Shown here: positions 47,913 through 59,819 of the stretch, in pieces
Layout of the letters: every line of letters begins with the position of its first letter
How positions within the stretch are numbered: position 1 is the first letter of the stretch
Source of the DNA: Nomia melanderi
Lineage: Eukaryota; Arthropoda; Insecta; Hymenoptera; Halictidae
Length of the DNA stretch: 64,000 nt
NCBI RefSeq assembly: GCF_051020985.1
Contig: NC_135009.1
Coordinates: 11,292,606-11,356,605 of the forward strand
Reading direction: 5' to 3'
Program-made: the position numbers and the translations under genes
Notes under the pieces: generated by a model
The model's input: the letters and a program-made list of their open reading frames with translations, nothing else
The model's database searches: none
Told to the model about the DNA's origin: nothing

Positions 47913-50900
47913 CTTCCGGGATCCTATGGTAGAATTTCTAGCACACTTACGTGAGGACTCAAGGAGGACACCTGGAGCACGTGACGTAAGATTGCACGCT
48001 ATCACCGGGCGGAGATTAAACACGAAATTGCATGCTCCGCGCAATTGCCTTGCTCCGCGGGACCTAACGCTCGCCAAATTCGTCACAACGGAACGATAAA
48101 CAACGGGCACGATACGGCGAGTAGAAAGCTGCGAGCGGCGACAGGAAGCACGGATCCACCGGTATTTCCGCCGCTTAACGCTCGAGGTTAAAGATTCTAA
48201 TGACTGTTTACGCTTTATGCCGTTCACAATGAAGTCGTTAAGAGAGAACTCTCCGAGCGGACAGCGCTCGGAGCGTCGCGCTGTTGGTCCTAATTGTAAC
48301 AGGCGCGGACAGTGGGAACGATGGAGTTATTGGATGGTTTTCGAGAAAAGTTGATAAACTTTGTTGATCCCCGAGACTCGAGGTAACCAACGAGAGACAC
48401 GAGCGAAACGGTCTCAGAGGTGGCATCGAGGCAGACGAAAATAGGAAAATCCCGAGGCAGTGACCCGGTTTTCGCGGCGCGAGTGGCACGTTTTCTCGCG
48501 GTCGCGGGAGACATTCCGTTCTATATAACAGGACGGTGTTAACACGATGTCGCAGCGCGCCGGTCACCCGTGAAAACAACAGCCGGCTCGGAGAGGATTA
48601 ACAGCTGCGCACAACGGAAAGCGCGGAGGTGGTGATTATCTTTATGACAACGGCTCCAACTTGGCCCGGTTTGTCCGGCTTCTTTTGCGAAGCAGGTTGG
48701 ATTCACGGCTGGATGATTCATGGACTGGATCCCCGAGGTGTCCGGATAGTTCTCGACGATGAGACGCGACGATTTTATCGGCGTCGCCGATGCGCCACCC
48801 ATATCGTTCCTATTCCAAGAGGACTAGGCTACAAAAGCGTTGACGAAAAAGAGGATCTACTGAGAAAGAGGATCTTGCTGGAAGATGACACTGTGATCTA
48901 TCTACTTATCATCCGAACGTTTGTTCGATTGCTGAAAATCTCCGATTCATTGGTACCGTCGACAATGCATTTTCGCCGATCGCGTAGATCTCCGCTCGGC
49001 CGGGCTACGCACTCGAGAATAGACGTTTACTCGGTCTAAATTTGCGCGACCCAATGAGAGGCCACTGATCTCGTCGAAAGTAAAGTTCCTGGAACCGTCG
49101 TGCTTCGAAATCCGTGATGTATTTGCACAACGTTACCGAACGCACGCTCGGAAATAGATTTTTTCGCTGAGCGATTGCTTTCGGCGCGGCGTCTGCTGTG
49201 TAGAACTTCGGCGATGTCGCGCGGAACTTCTCGATCCGATCAGTTCAGGGGACCTCGCTTCGACCGTGACTCGGGCGTGTCATGTTCCGGTTCGGATCGG
49301 TCGAAAAAACCGAGGATAACAGTGGGATCGCAAAAAGACGTGCTATAATTCTCGGATCGAAGTCAAGGCGATACGTTCTGGCAGGCAAGAATTAATTGTT
49401 GCGAATCGGGGATTAAGAAGAAGGAAACCCGCCCACTCGATTCTCTAGGTCAGCAGGATGATCTTCGGAGCGAAAAAGGCGAGATAAACGAGCGGTCGGG
49501 AAGGACGGCGCGCGTGGGTGGTTCCAAGCGCATGTCAGGCGACTTAACGGTCGGGTTTCTGGCCGAGGATAGGGACAATTTAACGCAGGCTAATGGATTA
49601 GATCGTTCCCACTCGATTGACCTCCGAAGTCGCCGTGTGTGTCGTTCGAATCGTATTACGCGCGGTGCACACCTTACGCGTTTACTTCGGCCCGTGAACC
49701 TGAAGGCAGAATCTTGACGTTGATCTAGCTAATAATCGTTACTTCGCGCGCGTTAATGATCGTTCGTTTACAAAGTACACGCCTATTTGCGGATGCTATC
49801 TCGCGCGATCAATCTCCTAGCTGATACGACGATAAACCATAGTCATTCGGAAAGATAAGTGGCTTTCTACGTTCTTAAAATATCCTTGAATATCTTTCAA
49901 AAACCTCTAGGATCTGCGCGTGATCCTCGGCGACTGTGGAAAGCCTCTAAAGACTTTAAGGCGTTGCCTCGTTGCATACCGGATATTTACCGTCAATATT
50001 GGCATTATTTAAAAGAGTCCAATTTAAACAATTCCTAAACCTGAGTAAGTATAATAAACTTCAAGAGATAAAGAAGAAAATGAGAGATCCTCAATGGCAG
50101 TTTAACACATTCGGTACTAGCGTCGCATACTTGAAACGATCGATGGTTTATATTTTCTGCGAAAAAGAGTGAATTACATTAACCCACGTGTTCATCTAAT
50201 ACTGAAGCGCATGGTATAACGCGCGGAAAGTCAGAGATTTTGTTTCTTGATTACCATTTGTATTTCGTAAAGACGATACGTTTCATTTGATCAAATATTG
50301 TATCGGAGACTTATTGAGAGAAGTACTGGTAGCGAATGGGTTAAGTCTACAGGATCTCCGGAAAGTTTCCTCCGATGTAGACGCGTATTCGATTGAAACG
50401 TTGACGAGCAGCGACAAGCGGAGACAAGTTGCCACCGCGAGACACGAAAGCTTCAACGCTGTCACCGGTGCCGTTTGCGCGGTACACAAAACCTTGAGCG
50501 ACCGATAAATTTCACGCGTTCGCACGTCGGTCTGAGCTGCGCCATCGCTACGGATTCGCTCGAGTGGCATCGACCGTCGCGGAAACGATCGGGGCACTTA
50601 CATATAAATGCAGCCTGACCCGTTAACGATCAATCAACGGAGACTGCGCGCTATTCCGCGACCGGTAACGGTTTCCTAAACGCTAAGAAGAATGCGTTCG
50701 AGCGAAGTGTTCGCGCTGCACGCGCAATTAACCCACTGACATGGAATCCGCGGGATTTTTCAGACCACGTCGGAAGGTCAGTTCTACGACCAGCGGATTT
50801 TCTGCGCGGACACGAAAAATCGCGCGCGAAACCCCCGTTTATCGGAACCCGTTCCGCCGTTCCCGCGTTCTGCGTGACTGAACATCGGCAGGCATCGCCT

Positions 50901-51550
50901 ATCCCGCGGGCGAAAAGAAGCATCGCCGAGCGCGAGCTTTTTCCTTGCCGATAATTTCCCTCGATCGGCTCGCCGCGATCGCGAAAGGAAGAAAGCAGCG
51001 AGTTTTTAATTGCCTCACGGCCGGGCCGTGATCGATCGTTCCAGCGCAGCGGTCGCATCAGCGACTCGCATCTCGTTTCGCGACGGGGACTTAATTGGCC
51101 GGCTCCGTTAAAATTCTCACCGATGACTAATCTGCCGGCCGCGCATTCCCTTTCGCGTTACGTAGAAAGGCGACGACCGAAAACGGCAGCGTGGAATCTC
51201 GGTTCGCGCGCCGCCAAACCGGTGTTCCCCGATTTCCAATCTATCGCTGGTAATTTTCATCGATAAGACGTCGAGCTGACTTTCGGAGAGAGTCCTTACT
51301 TTTCACGTCCTTTTAAGTCTGACGCTTATTGTTGGTCTAGAGTAGCAAGTGTTATCCTCTGATAAGTTTCTATTCTACCGTTTTATATTGTAATGTGGTT
51401 TGGAAATTACTCGATATGAACATATTTACTGTTGCGCTGGTCACCGATGACCGGAGTTTTGGAATTACTTGAAAATAATTATGATAAGAACATTGATGTC
51501 GAATAGAAGTATTCAGCAAGACAAGTAGCTAGATGATAGTGTAATATTTT

Positions 51551-51589
51551 GTCGAAACGTTCTAAATTCTCGTGACATCGACGTGTTAA
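51551..51589. mobile_element. Terminal fragment of the CGCGGCAGTC TTAA family
   Basis: AATTCTCGTGACATCGACGTG followed by TTAA at 51586-51589 is a diverged copy of the same end. It closes an AT-rich block starting near 51300, which contains a short palindrome (GGTCACCGATGACC) at 51440-51453. The opposite end was not resolved. Confidence 0.4.
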
Positions 51590-52335
51590 TATGATAAAGT
51601 GTTATACCATATTTAGAGAGATCGAATGCAGAGCAATGCTTATTCGCCAACTACGTTCGACTTCAGTTTTGCCTACCGTTATCTATAAATTATTCTCGAA
51701 CACATGTTCGCGAGCCATTGTCAGCTCGACGCTGAAACGTCCATCGCGGGGAACAGAACAGAAACTGTGTCGCGTATTGAACATCACGCTCCACAAATCG
51801 CGAGAATGACAGCGAACATGCGTGCGCGCGAATCGCTACGGGTTAAGAATTAATTCGCTGGAAAGGAGTCGCATCGGGGAAGCCTGTCAGGCCCCGAGGC
51901 GGTGCTTGACGAGCCAGTAATGATAATTAATCGTTTCTCCGCGAGACGCGCGTGTACTAGATCGAATCGACGCTACGCGACGCGACGAGCACGCGACCCC
52001 CTGGTTTCGCAAAAGCCTCGCGAGGAGAGGCCCGATAAAGACCGGGAACAGCGCCGCGTGACGAAATTGAGGAATAGAAAACGTCGGGATTCGACCGACT
52101 CGCCGTCGAACGAGAGAAAATGCTAAACGCTTCCACGAAAACGCGAGCTCGGGCCAGCGGAGCTGCTCGGTATTCCGTGACCGCGAGAGAGCCAGCCTCG
52201 ACGGTTGCCAAATCGTTTCTTGCCGAGGCGATTCCATGGAAACTCGAGACGCAACGATCGCCATTCCAGGTGATTTTCAATTTTTCGCTCCGTAAAACGC
52301 GTCGTCTCGGCTTCCGCGGAAACCGGGCCGTCCTG

Positions 52336-52869
52336 TAATTAATCGCGAATCGCGTCACGTCGACGAACATCCGATTGGAAACATGCTCCCAAATGAGACA
52401 CGCGAACCTAACGACGATACCGTTTTCTTGGAAGGATCGGGATCAGGATGAAGTTTCGAGTTTAATTATGTGCACGGCAAATTCGAGGGTAAATCGAAAC
52501 GAAGCGACGCGGGAATAATTAATCGCGAAACACGCCGTACCGATGAACGTACCATCGAAAACGTTTCCTTAAATGAGATGTGTGAATCCAATGGTACCGG
52601 TTTCTTGGAAAGTTGGTGATTAGGATAAAGTTCCGACTTGCATTATACAAACGGACGATTCGCTGGTAAATTGGAACGAGAAGTCAGGCAATTAATCGCG
52701 AATCGTGTCAGCTCGATAAACGACAGATTAAAAACGTGTCCCTTAAATAAGACGTGTAAACCTAACGACTCCATCGTATTCTTAGAAAGATAGAGATCAG
52801 TATAAAGTGTCGATCTCGATTAAACACGCGGTGAATTCGCGAGCAAATCGGCACGAAGCGACGCGGGAG
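52336..52869. repeat. Tandem array of three units of about 180 bp
   Basis: Three head-to-tail units start at about 52336, 52516 and 52689, each opening with TAATTAATCGCGAA or a close variant. In each, in order, are: a CC(A/T)TTAAATGAGA-like block, an AACCTAACGAC-like block, TTCTTGGAAAG or TTCTTAGAAAG, ATCAGGATGAAGT or a variant, and units 1 and 3 end GAAGCGACGCGGGA. Units are 173-181 bp and clearly diverged. Non-coding; satellite-like in unit length. Confidence 0.8.
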
Positions 52870-54215
52870 CCGCGCGATAATCGCGTCGCGGAGCGGGCAC
52901 GTTCCTGCCCGTAGAAAACAAACGCGGATACACGTAACGAAAATAATATTACGGCCGCGCGAACCCGATACGACGAGCGAACCAGTGACACGCAAAGGGA
53001 ATTAGAATACGGGAGTATACCGTTACGATAATGGTGAAAGTGGAGACACCCACTTGCCGAGCGCTCGCCTCGCTCGTTGTTCTCCACGGGCGTCGCGTCG
53101 CATCGCTTCGTTTCGCTCCGCGCGCGGAATTAGCATGATTATCGTTGTTCCGAGCCGCGAATCGTCCCGTTTCGAAGTCCTCCTTACTGGAAACCGTTTG
53201 TTAAATATAAACCTTACGATCGTACGACTGTGCTGAAAACCAGATAAGAGTTAACTACCGAATAACGAGTGTAACTTATTTATGCCTCCTCGTAAAAATT
53301 GGAGAAACACATTTTCCGAGATACGAAGCGGCTCTTGTAATTTCAACAATCGTAAATATACGATTCTATATGGGTCATTCTGAAGATTTGGATTTTTCAT
53401 TCAAAATTTGACTAAACTTTCCGACGAATATTCGGAATTTCTGATACTGAGATTATTCTAACTTCACCTATCACAATAATAAATATTTTACCGAATTCGT
53501 TAATGCTTGTTCTTCCAATGTTCACTTTAATTTCAATAAGAAGATACGATACTTCGTTAAGAATCGGTACGAAAGATTTCACCGGGCGTTCGTCGACGGG
53601 ACTAATCGAATATGTAATCAACGACGAAGCGCAGCGCACACAACGCCGCGGCATTGTATGACAATCCGTCGGATGCCAGCGCCGTCGCCGCGGTTTTTTG
53701 CACCGGCGCACCGGTAAAGGCGACCGAAACGAAGGAAACTGGGATTAGCATGAGCGTTTGGTTCGGCTCACCTTCCTCAATGTCTCGTCCGCCTACTTTT
53801 TCCATCGATGGAGTCCTAAAACGTTCCGGTACGGGATCCGCGAGGATATCGAAAGGATGTCAACGCCTTTGCGCCGCGTCACCCCTCGCGAGCTTTCCTC
53901 CAGTGATATCATCGACCCGCTTGACATTTCGAAAACGCGCGGGCGGCGGTCACCGGCACGGAAATTTCGGCGACCGATGACGAATCGCCTTAGAGTCGTC
54001 TATAAGGCGGCCGCGGGGTCAAGAAATTGGCGCGAGCTTTCGAATCGTTCCCCGGGAATGGACGAAAACGGAGAAGGAAGAGCGAGAAACGCGGAGGCAG
54101 CCGTCAGTGGTCAGTTTTTCTGTTGTCGGCGAAGTGTGTCGCGCCAGCAACAGCGAGAGCAACGCCGAGCCGGAAATATCGGCGAGAGGAACAGGGAGGA
54201 GGGAACGCGAGCCGA

Positions 54216-54245
54216 CTCGAATACGCTCGAATACGCTCGAATCCG
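54216..54245. repeat. 10-bp tandem triplication (CTCGAATACG)
   Basis: CTCGAATACG occurs twice exactly and once as CTCGAATCCG in direct succession. Short and local. Confidence 0.7.
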
Positions 54246-57200
54246 TTCCGCTAACGGGTCTTCCGTTCGATTCTCGAACCTTTTCCTCGAGACTTTGCTT
54301 CGCGTCTGATTGCGTCCTATATGTTACGCAGCGTCGTTTTCCATCGAACAACTCGACCGCCTCGCGTTATCACAGCATCATTTCCATAGGAGATACGGTC
54401 GCACGATCGCATCGGTCAGCGGCGTTCCCGATAACGGTACGCTTCGAACGAGAGTCGCGCGAGCCACGCGAAAAATGCCTATCGGCGCGTTATAATTCCT
54501 CCGCGACTCGGCGAACGGCTTTAATGCTCGCCGACTCGCGCCGGCCGATGACGAGGGAACCTTTTCCCCCGCTGGAATTTCGTCGTAACTCATTCGGCGA
54601 GCGAGAGGCTTGGTGGACGGTCCGCTAGCACCGTGTGGGTACCTAGAGAATAATTTTCAAGCGAATAGATGAGGGGAGAACGAGAAGAAAACGAGACGCA
54701 AAAGAAACGCGTCGTTTCCACCTGGCCGTCGAGCCGGCACGCGCTTCGGTAACGTTTATCGATGGAGGATCGATAAATCGACCGGCCACGCCGCTCGAGT
54801 TTTCGCAACTGTGCGAACACTGGTTGACTCCGTAGTCGTCGGTCGCCTCGTTATTCTCTTCTTTTTGCATCGTTGAAAGGGGACACTTGATTTAATTTAA
54901 GTCACTCCGGTTCAACTTAATTCGACTGGATTTAGCGTCGCTCTTTGCATTCCTCCTGCGATCGGTGTGACTTGTGTTTCGCTATTTTATTGGATCCACT
55001 TTTTCGACGCGTTATTATCAGCTTTATTGTCGCTGTTATTTTTCTTTACGCCGTAAAGAACATAATCTGTACATCCTATCGTAAAATTGCATCGCCCGGC
55101 TGTCAGTGCAACATTCCTTGATATTTATAGACCGATTTATCAACTCGCTGAGAAAGAACGGGAGTTACAAACATCTAAATTAGCAGGGAAAAAGTAACAT
55201 ACATCTAAATTAACTAAAGGGCTCTGCAAAGGGAACGTCTCAGCGGTACGTTGGAAGGATCTAGATTAAAGCGGAGCAAGGGAATTCTTGGCTTCGTACG
55301 AGACCATACATCATTCCAAGCTAATTACTAATTAGCTATTAAAGTGCGGACAGTCGGTCGGAGAGTAATTTCGATGAGGGAAGCGATGAGGAGCTCGTAC
55401 ACTGCGTGTACTTAACGTCGCGGGACACGCCACAGTCCGACGAGGAATCGATAGCGAGCGAATTTACATTCGTCCATAACTCCGCGCTGAAAACCGTATC
55501 GCGCGATTAACCCGACGATCGCGACGATTCCGTGTATCGTCGACGCGTCGATTACAGTTTATTAACGAATCCGCCTCGGAGTAACTCTCGTTTGGCCTTT
55601 CGATAGGATTGATGAATCGCGAAAGAAGCAGTAGTTAGATAAACACGGCATCTTAATTAAACTCTAGTAAAATAGCTTGAGACTTTATTCAAAAGCGAAA
55701 AACTTCGAAGGCCAGGTCTTCTTTCCTCCGTCAGTCCTCTTATAAATCCGTCAAAAATTCCTCCCTCTTTCTAATCAAAGAACAATAGATACCAACATCC
55801 GTACTGCACAAACTTCGATAAAACTCAACGTCGATTGATTTCGTTTTCGGCCGGGCAAATCGAATCGCGAGTCAAATAGAACCTGACTCAATTTCACGGC
55901 GACGGTGATACGCTCGGAGAAACTTCCCCGCAGTTCGATCGAAAATCGGCGCGAGCCATAAGCCGGTAGAACGCGGTCGTCGCGTAAAACAGGAGAAGCC
56001 AGGAATTTCTTGAGAGGTTATCGGTCGAACGAGAGAACCAGAGGGTTTTACGAGCAAGGGGAATAATGTGGAACGGGGCGACAACACACGCGAGACGATA
56101 AATCTGAGCGCGGCCGACACGGGCGGCCGCGCCGGCGACGCCATTTTCTTTTTTCTCACGCGGCACTCGAATGAGCCGGGATCGCCGATCGCGATCCCGT
56201 TTCCGCTCGATGCGAGCGCGCCTTCCGTCTTCGACCACCTCGGATCGACCCGAATCGGTTTCCCGCGAATTACAATCGCCTAAACCGGCCGAAAGTAAAA
56301 AATATGGGATCGCGACCGGCCGCTATTAAGCTGTCAAAGATACAAATCGTTCGCGTTTCGATCGAACACGTTTTCGCCGATCGATCTTATCTCGCGCGCC
56401 CATCGACAACACGTTTTCGCCGGTGTCGACGATCGATCGATCGCTTTTCCGAGCGATATTATTCGACATTCCGCGACCGGCGAGCATTATACCGGTTCGG
56501 TACTTTAAATACGAGCGCGGATAAGCAAATGCCCGTAGCAATTACTCGCCGGCACGCTCGAAAAACGCGATCGCTCGTGAACCGATAACAAAAGCACGCC
56601 CTGACCGGCGATCCACTGTTATTATGTTATTATTGCGACCTGACTCACTCTCGGCGCCGCCGCCGCCGCCGCGAGAAAACCGGCGACGCCGAGCACGGTG
56701 CGCCTCCTCCGAGCGAAGCACACGCGTGCACGGACGACGAGCACGATTCATTCTCTAATAAGATCCCGATTTCGAAGAGAGATCACGGTGTTCACACTTA
56801 ATTGGCGGACGGAGTTGCAACGATCCGTTACATCGCGTGTCCGACTGGTCGAGCGCATTCTGCTCCTGCCTGCCAACAATTTCGCTCGCCTTGCGAGGAA
56901 AAGTGGAATCGCTTGAAACAAGAAGCTCGATAGTTTGAATGTTAATCCCTCGTTAATAGTTAGCTCGGAAGAAAGCAATTATGAACGAGTCGTCTGTGAC
57001 GTTAGATGGAATGAAAGCGACTGACGATTTCAGGATTTGTCCCCGCAGCTAGTAATACCTCCATTTTCAAATATTTGTAACCTTTATCCTTGACTTATTT
57101 TATTTCACACGACTGTTACGTTGAAACATTCGTATCATTCCGTATAATTATACGGCGCGGCGACGGAAAAAGAGGTTCCATTGTCTTGTTCAGTCTTCAC

Positions 57201-58949
57201 ATCCTGCGGCCCGAAGTTCCTAACAATACGTCAGTCATCCTATTACAGTAACCGGAGTCGTCATCTCGCTAAAACGACATCTTCATTTAAACTAATAAGA
57301 TTCCGTAAACAATTCCTTAAATGATTACATCGCGCTGATGTGAGCTAGACCGGAAGCAAGCTCAATGTCTTCGAGATAATAATATTTTGTATTATTACCA
57401 AATTGTTTTCAAGCGTGTTCCTATTTAAAATCGTAACGCATGTCACAACGCGTGGAAAGTTGACGAGGCTTCTTGAATTTTAATCGCGTTTCATAAAGGC
57501 GAGCCGTAGCATTTGATTCAATATCGTAACTGTGAAGACTGTTACCGATACAAACGCTCTTCGCAAACGTGTCGAGGACTAATCGAACAATCTGAACCCG
57601 CGAAGAGGATCGATCGCAGTTGGTCGGAGTTAACGCCTCGACTCTATCGTCGAATTCCGAAGCGCGTGCGCGCCGTTTTCATTAGCGGCTGCAAGGACGA
57701 AAGTTGGACAACTCGATCGGGACGATGAGTATGCGTATCGATGCACCAAGCGGGCCGTTGGTATGCGCATCGAGACCATATTAGCGACTCCTGGTGCACG
57801 TATGTATATTAAACTAATGCGCGAGATCGGCTCTGTCAGGGTCGCCAGCGCCGATACCGCGACCAATCCGTGTCCGAGCTTCCAATCCCGGCCTTGATCG
57901 CGAGAGAAAAAAATTAATATTCACCGATCGAATCGCTGTTGCTCGCTTCGCGGACTACTGCTAACGATTATGCAATGAAACGATACGATATCGGCACTCG
58001 CGAGCTTCGACTGGAAAACTTCGTGCTTCCCAGACTTCGTTTCCGCGAACGGCTCGGAAAATTTCCCATGGAGAGCCGCAACGCTGTTGATGCGAATGGG
58101 AGGCTGGTAACGCGAGAAACGTGCTCGGAGGAGCCTGAATAACGGCACCGCGGTGTTAATAAGTCATCGCTGATTACTCGATGTTCCGCGAGATTCGCGG
58201 AGTCGACGGTTTCGTGACTTTCAGCTGGACGCCAGGGTTGATCCTCCTTTCAGCTAACTGTAGAGCTGCGTGACTAGTGAATTTGCAAGCAATTCGAGGT
58301 ACAATTAACAAGTTCGCGGACAGTAAACATTTTAATGAGCTTCAAAAGTAAAAGTGCATAATAATTGCAAAATATTAAGGCTTTTTTGAATTAAATGTAT
58401 GATAATGAAGCTTACGAATTTCAATGTTATAACATTCATGTCGTTTTGCGTCACAATGAAAATGAATGCTATAGCATTCATATTCGCGAACGTGGTAAGC
58501 AGTAAGGAAACGAGCTTTCGTCATCGAGATTGGATTGTAAAGCTCCTCCTCGATTGAACGTGTTGATCCTTCGAGGTATCCTCAATTTTTCGCCGATTCA
58601 ATTATAAGTCAATATGCACTTTTCTAATTCGTATGAATATAATGTTATGAATGAATCTAAGGAAAATCGGTAAGATACGTAGCGACTTGTATGAAACAGA
58701 ATGTCGAGGCACAGGATTCGAAGGGTTAAACTCGCGAAAGTCCGAAACGAAGAGGAAAACGAAACATCGACGAACGCGTCGCGTCGATTCGAGGCCGAGG
58801 GCTCGTCACGCGTTGCGTACCGAAACGATTCGCGAATCACGGCTCCCCTCCGCGAGCGAAGCGCCGATTCATCGATAAAAACGTCCGACGAGCGGGAAAG
58901 CCTCTGCCCGCTCCGCTCTATTGACGATCGACGAAACCGACGCGGCGAT

Positions 58950-59819
58950 TCCGCACAATGCTTGTTGCATTTGCATAGAAATATCTCTGGAACGGCCGCA
59001 TAATGCTTCGTTGATTACCTGCACAGTCCTTGGCGAATCGGGATCAGACTAAACTCCGCGTCGAACGCGTTCGTAATAGATTTTATTGTTATTTTTTATT
59101 CGACATTTTCTTCTGCGTTTCGATTCGCTACAAAAGAACCGAGCCGTGATACTAGGCAGCTAACCTCGATTATCTGGACGCATAACTCTTTCGACGACGA
59201 TCCCGAAGGCGCGAGCGAAGTGTTTTTACGTTTCGATATTTCATAATCTTCGGTATTTTTAACCCCTTGACTACCGCGGACGCCTAAAGGCGCAAAATTT
59301 GGTTTCGGTGTACTGTTGGCGCCTATAAGTGTCGGTTAATGTATAAATAACAACCATTTTACCTCGATATTTTTAACTGTCCCGGTGAACTCGAGATCCC
59401 ACGATTCACTCTTTCCATCGTTAGTTATTCGCGTGAAGCGGATCCACGCGCGAAAGAAACGGACTTCGTCGGCACAATGCGCGAAACGCGGGTGGGCGTT
59501 ATTGCGAGAAAAAGCCTAAGGCGGGAAGGAGTCTTTGCAGCGAGTCCGATCTAAAACCAGCGGAACGAGTGCGGGAAGCTAGGATAGAAGATTCCCGTGG
59601 ACGAGGGACAGGGCGATATCGACGACAGACGGGATCAGAGCCGATTACGCAACCGTCGTTAAATTTAGACGAGCGATTCGACGGTGCGGACGTGCGCCGC
59701 GTGTTAGGATGTCTCGGACAGGCGATGACGATCAATCGGTGCTCGATTAGTGGAACGGATGGCTCGCCACAATGCTGCGCTGCATTTGCATAAAAATGTC
59801 TACAACCGCTGCATAATGC
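58950..59819. repeat. Pair of about 55-bp direct repeats with an octamer-like core
   Basis: Copy 1 at 58950-59004 and copy 2 at 59766-59819 share, in order, CACAATGCT, GCATTTGCATA, AAATATCT or AAATGTCT, and CGCATAATGC or TGCATAATGC at the same spacing. The core GCATTTGCAT contains ATTTGCAT, the binding sequence known for POU-domain factors. The same 10-mer also occurs near 1816 and 19874. Regulatory meaning is inference only. Confidence 0.45.
59259..59339. mobile_element. Very short TTAA-bounded palindromic element
   Basis: TTAA at 59259-59262 and 59336-59339. The left arm contains GACGCCTAAAGGCGCAAA and the right arm read inward gives GACACTTATAGGCGCCAA (14 of 18 identical), so most of the 73-bp interior is a large imperfect palindrome. 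The left end starts CCCCTTGACTACCG, like the ends of the elements at 23354 and 26374; the right end seems to lack that block. It may be an internally deleted MITE. Confidence 0.5.

Noticed and set aside
48629..49039. 136-codon plus-strand frame
   Set aside because: No motif, splice or start context support. Composition is ordinary for chance frames here.
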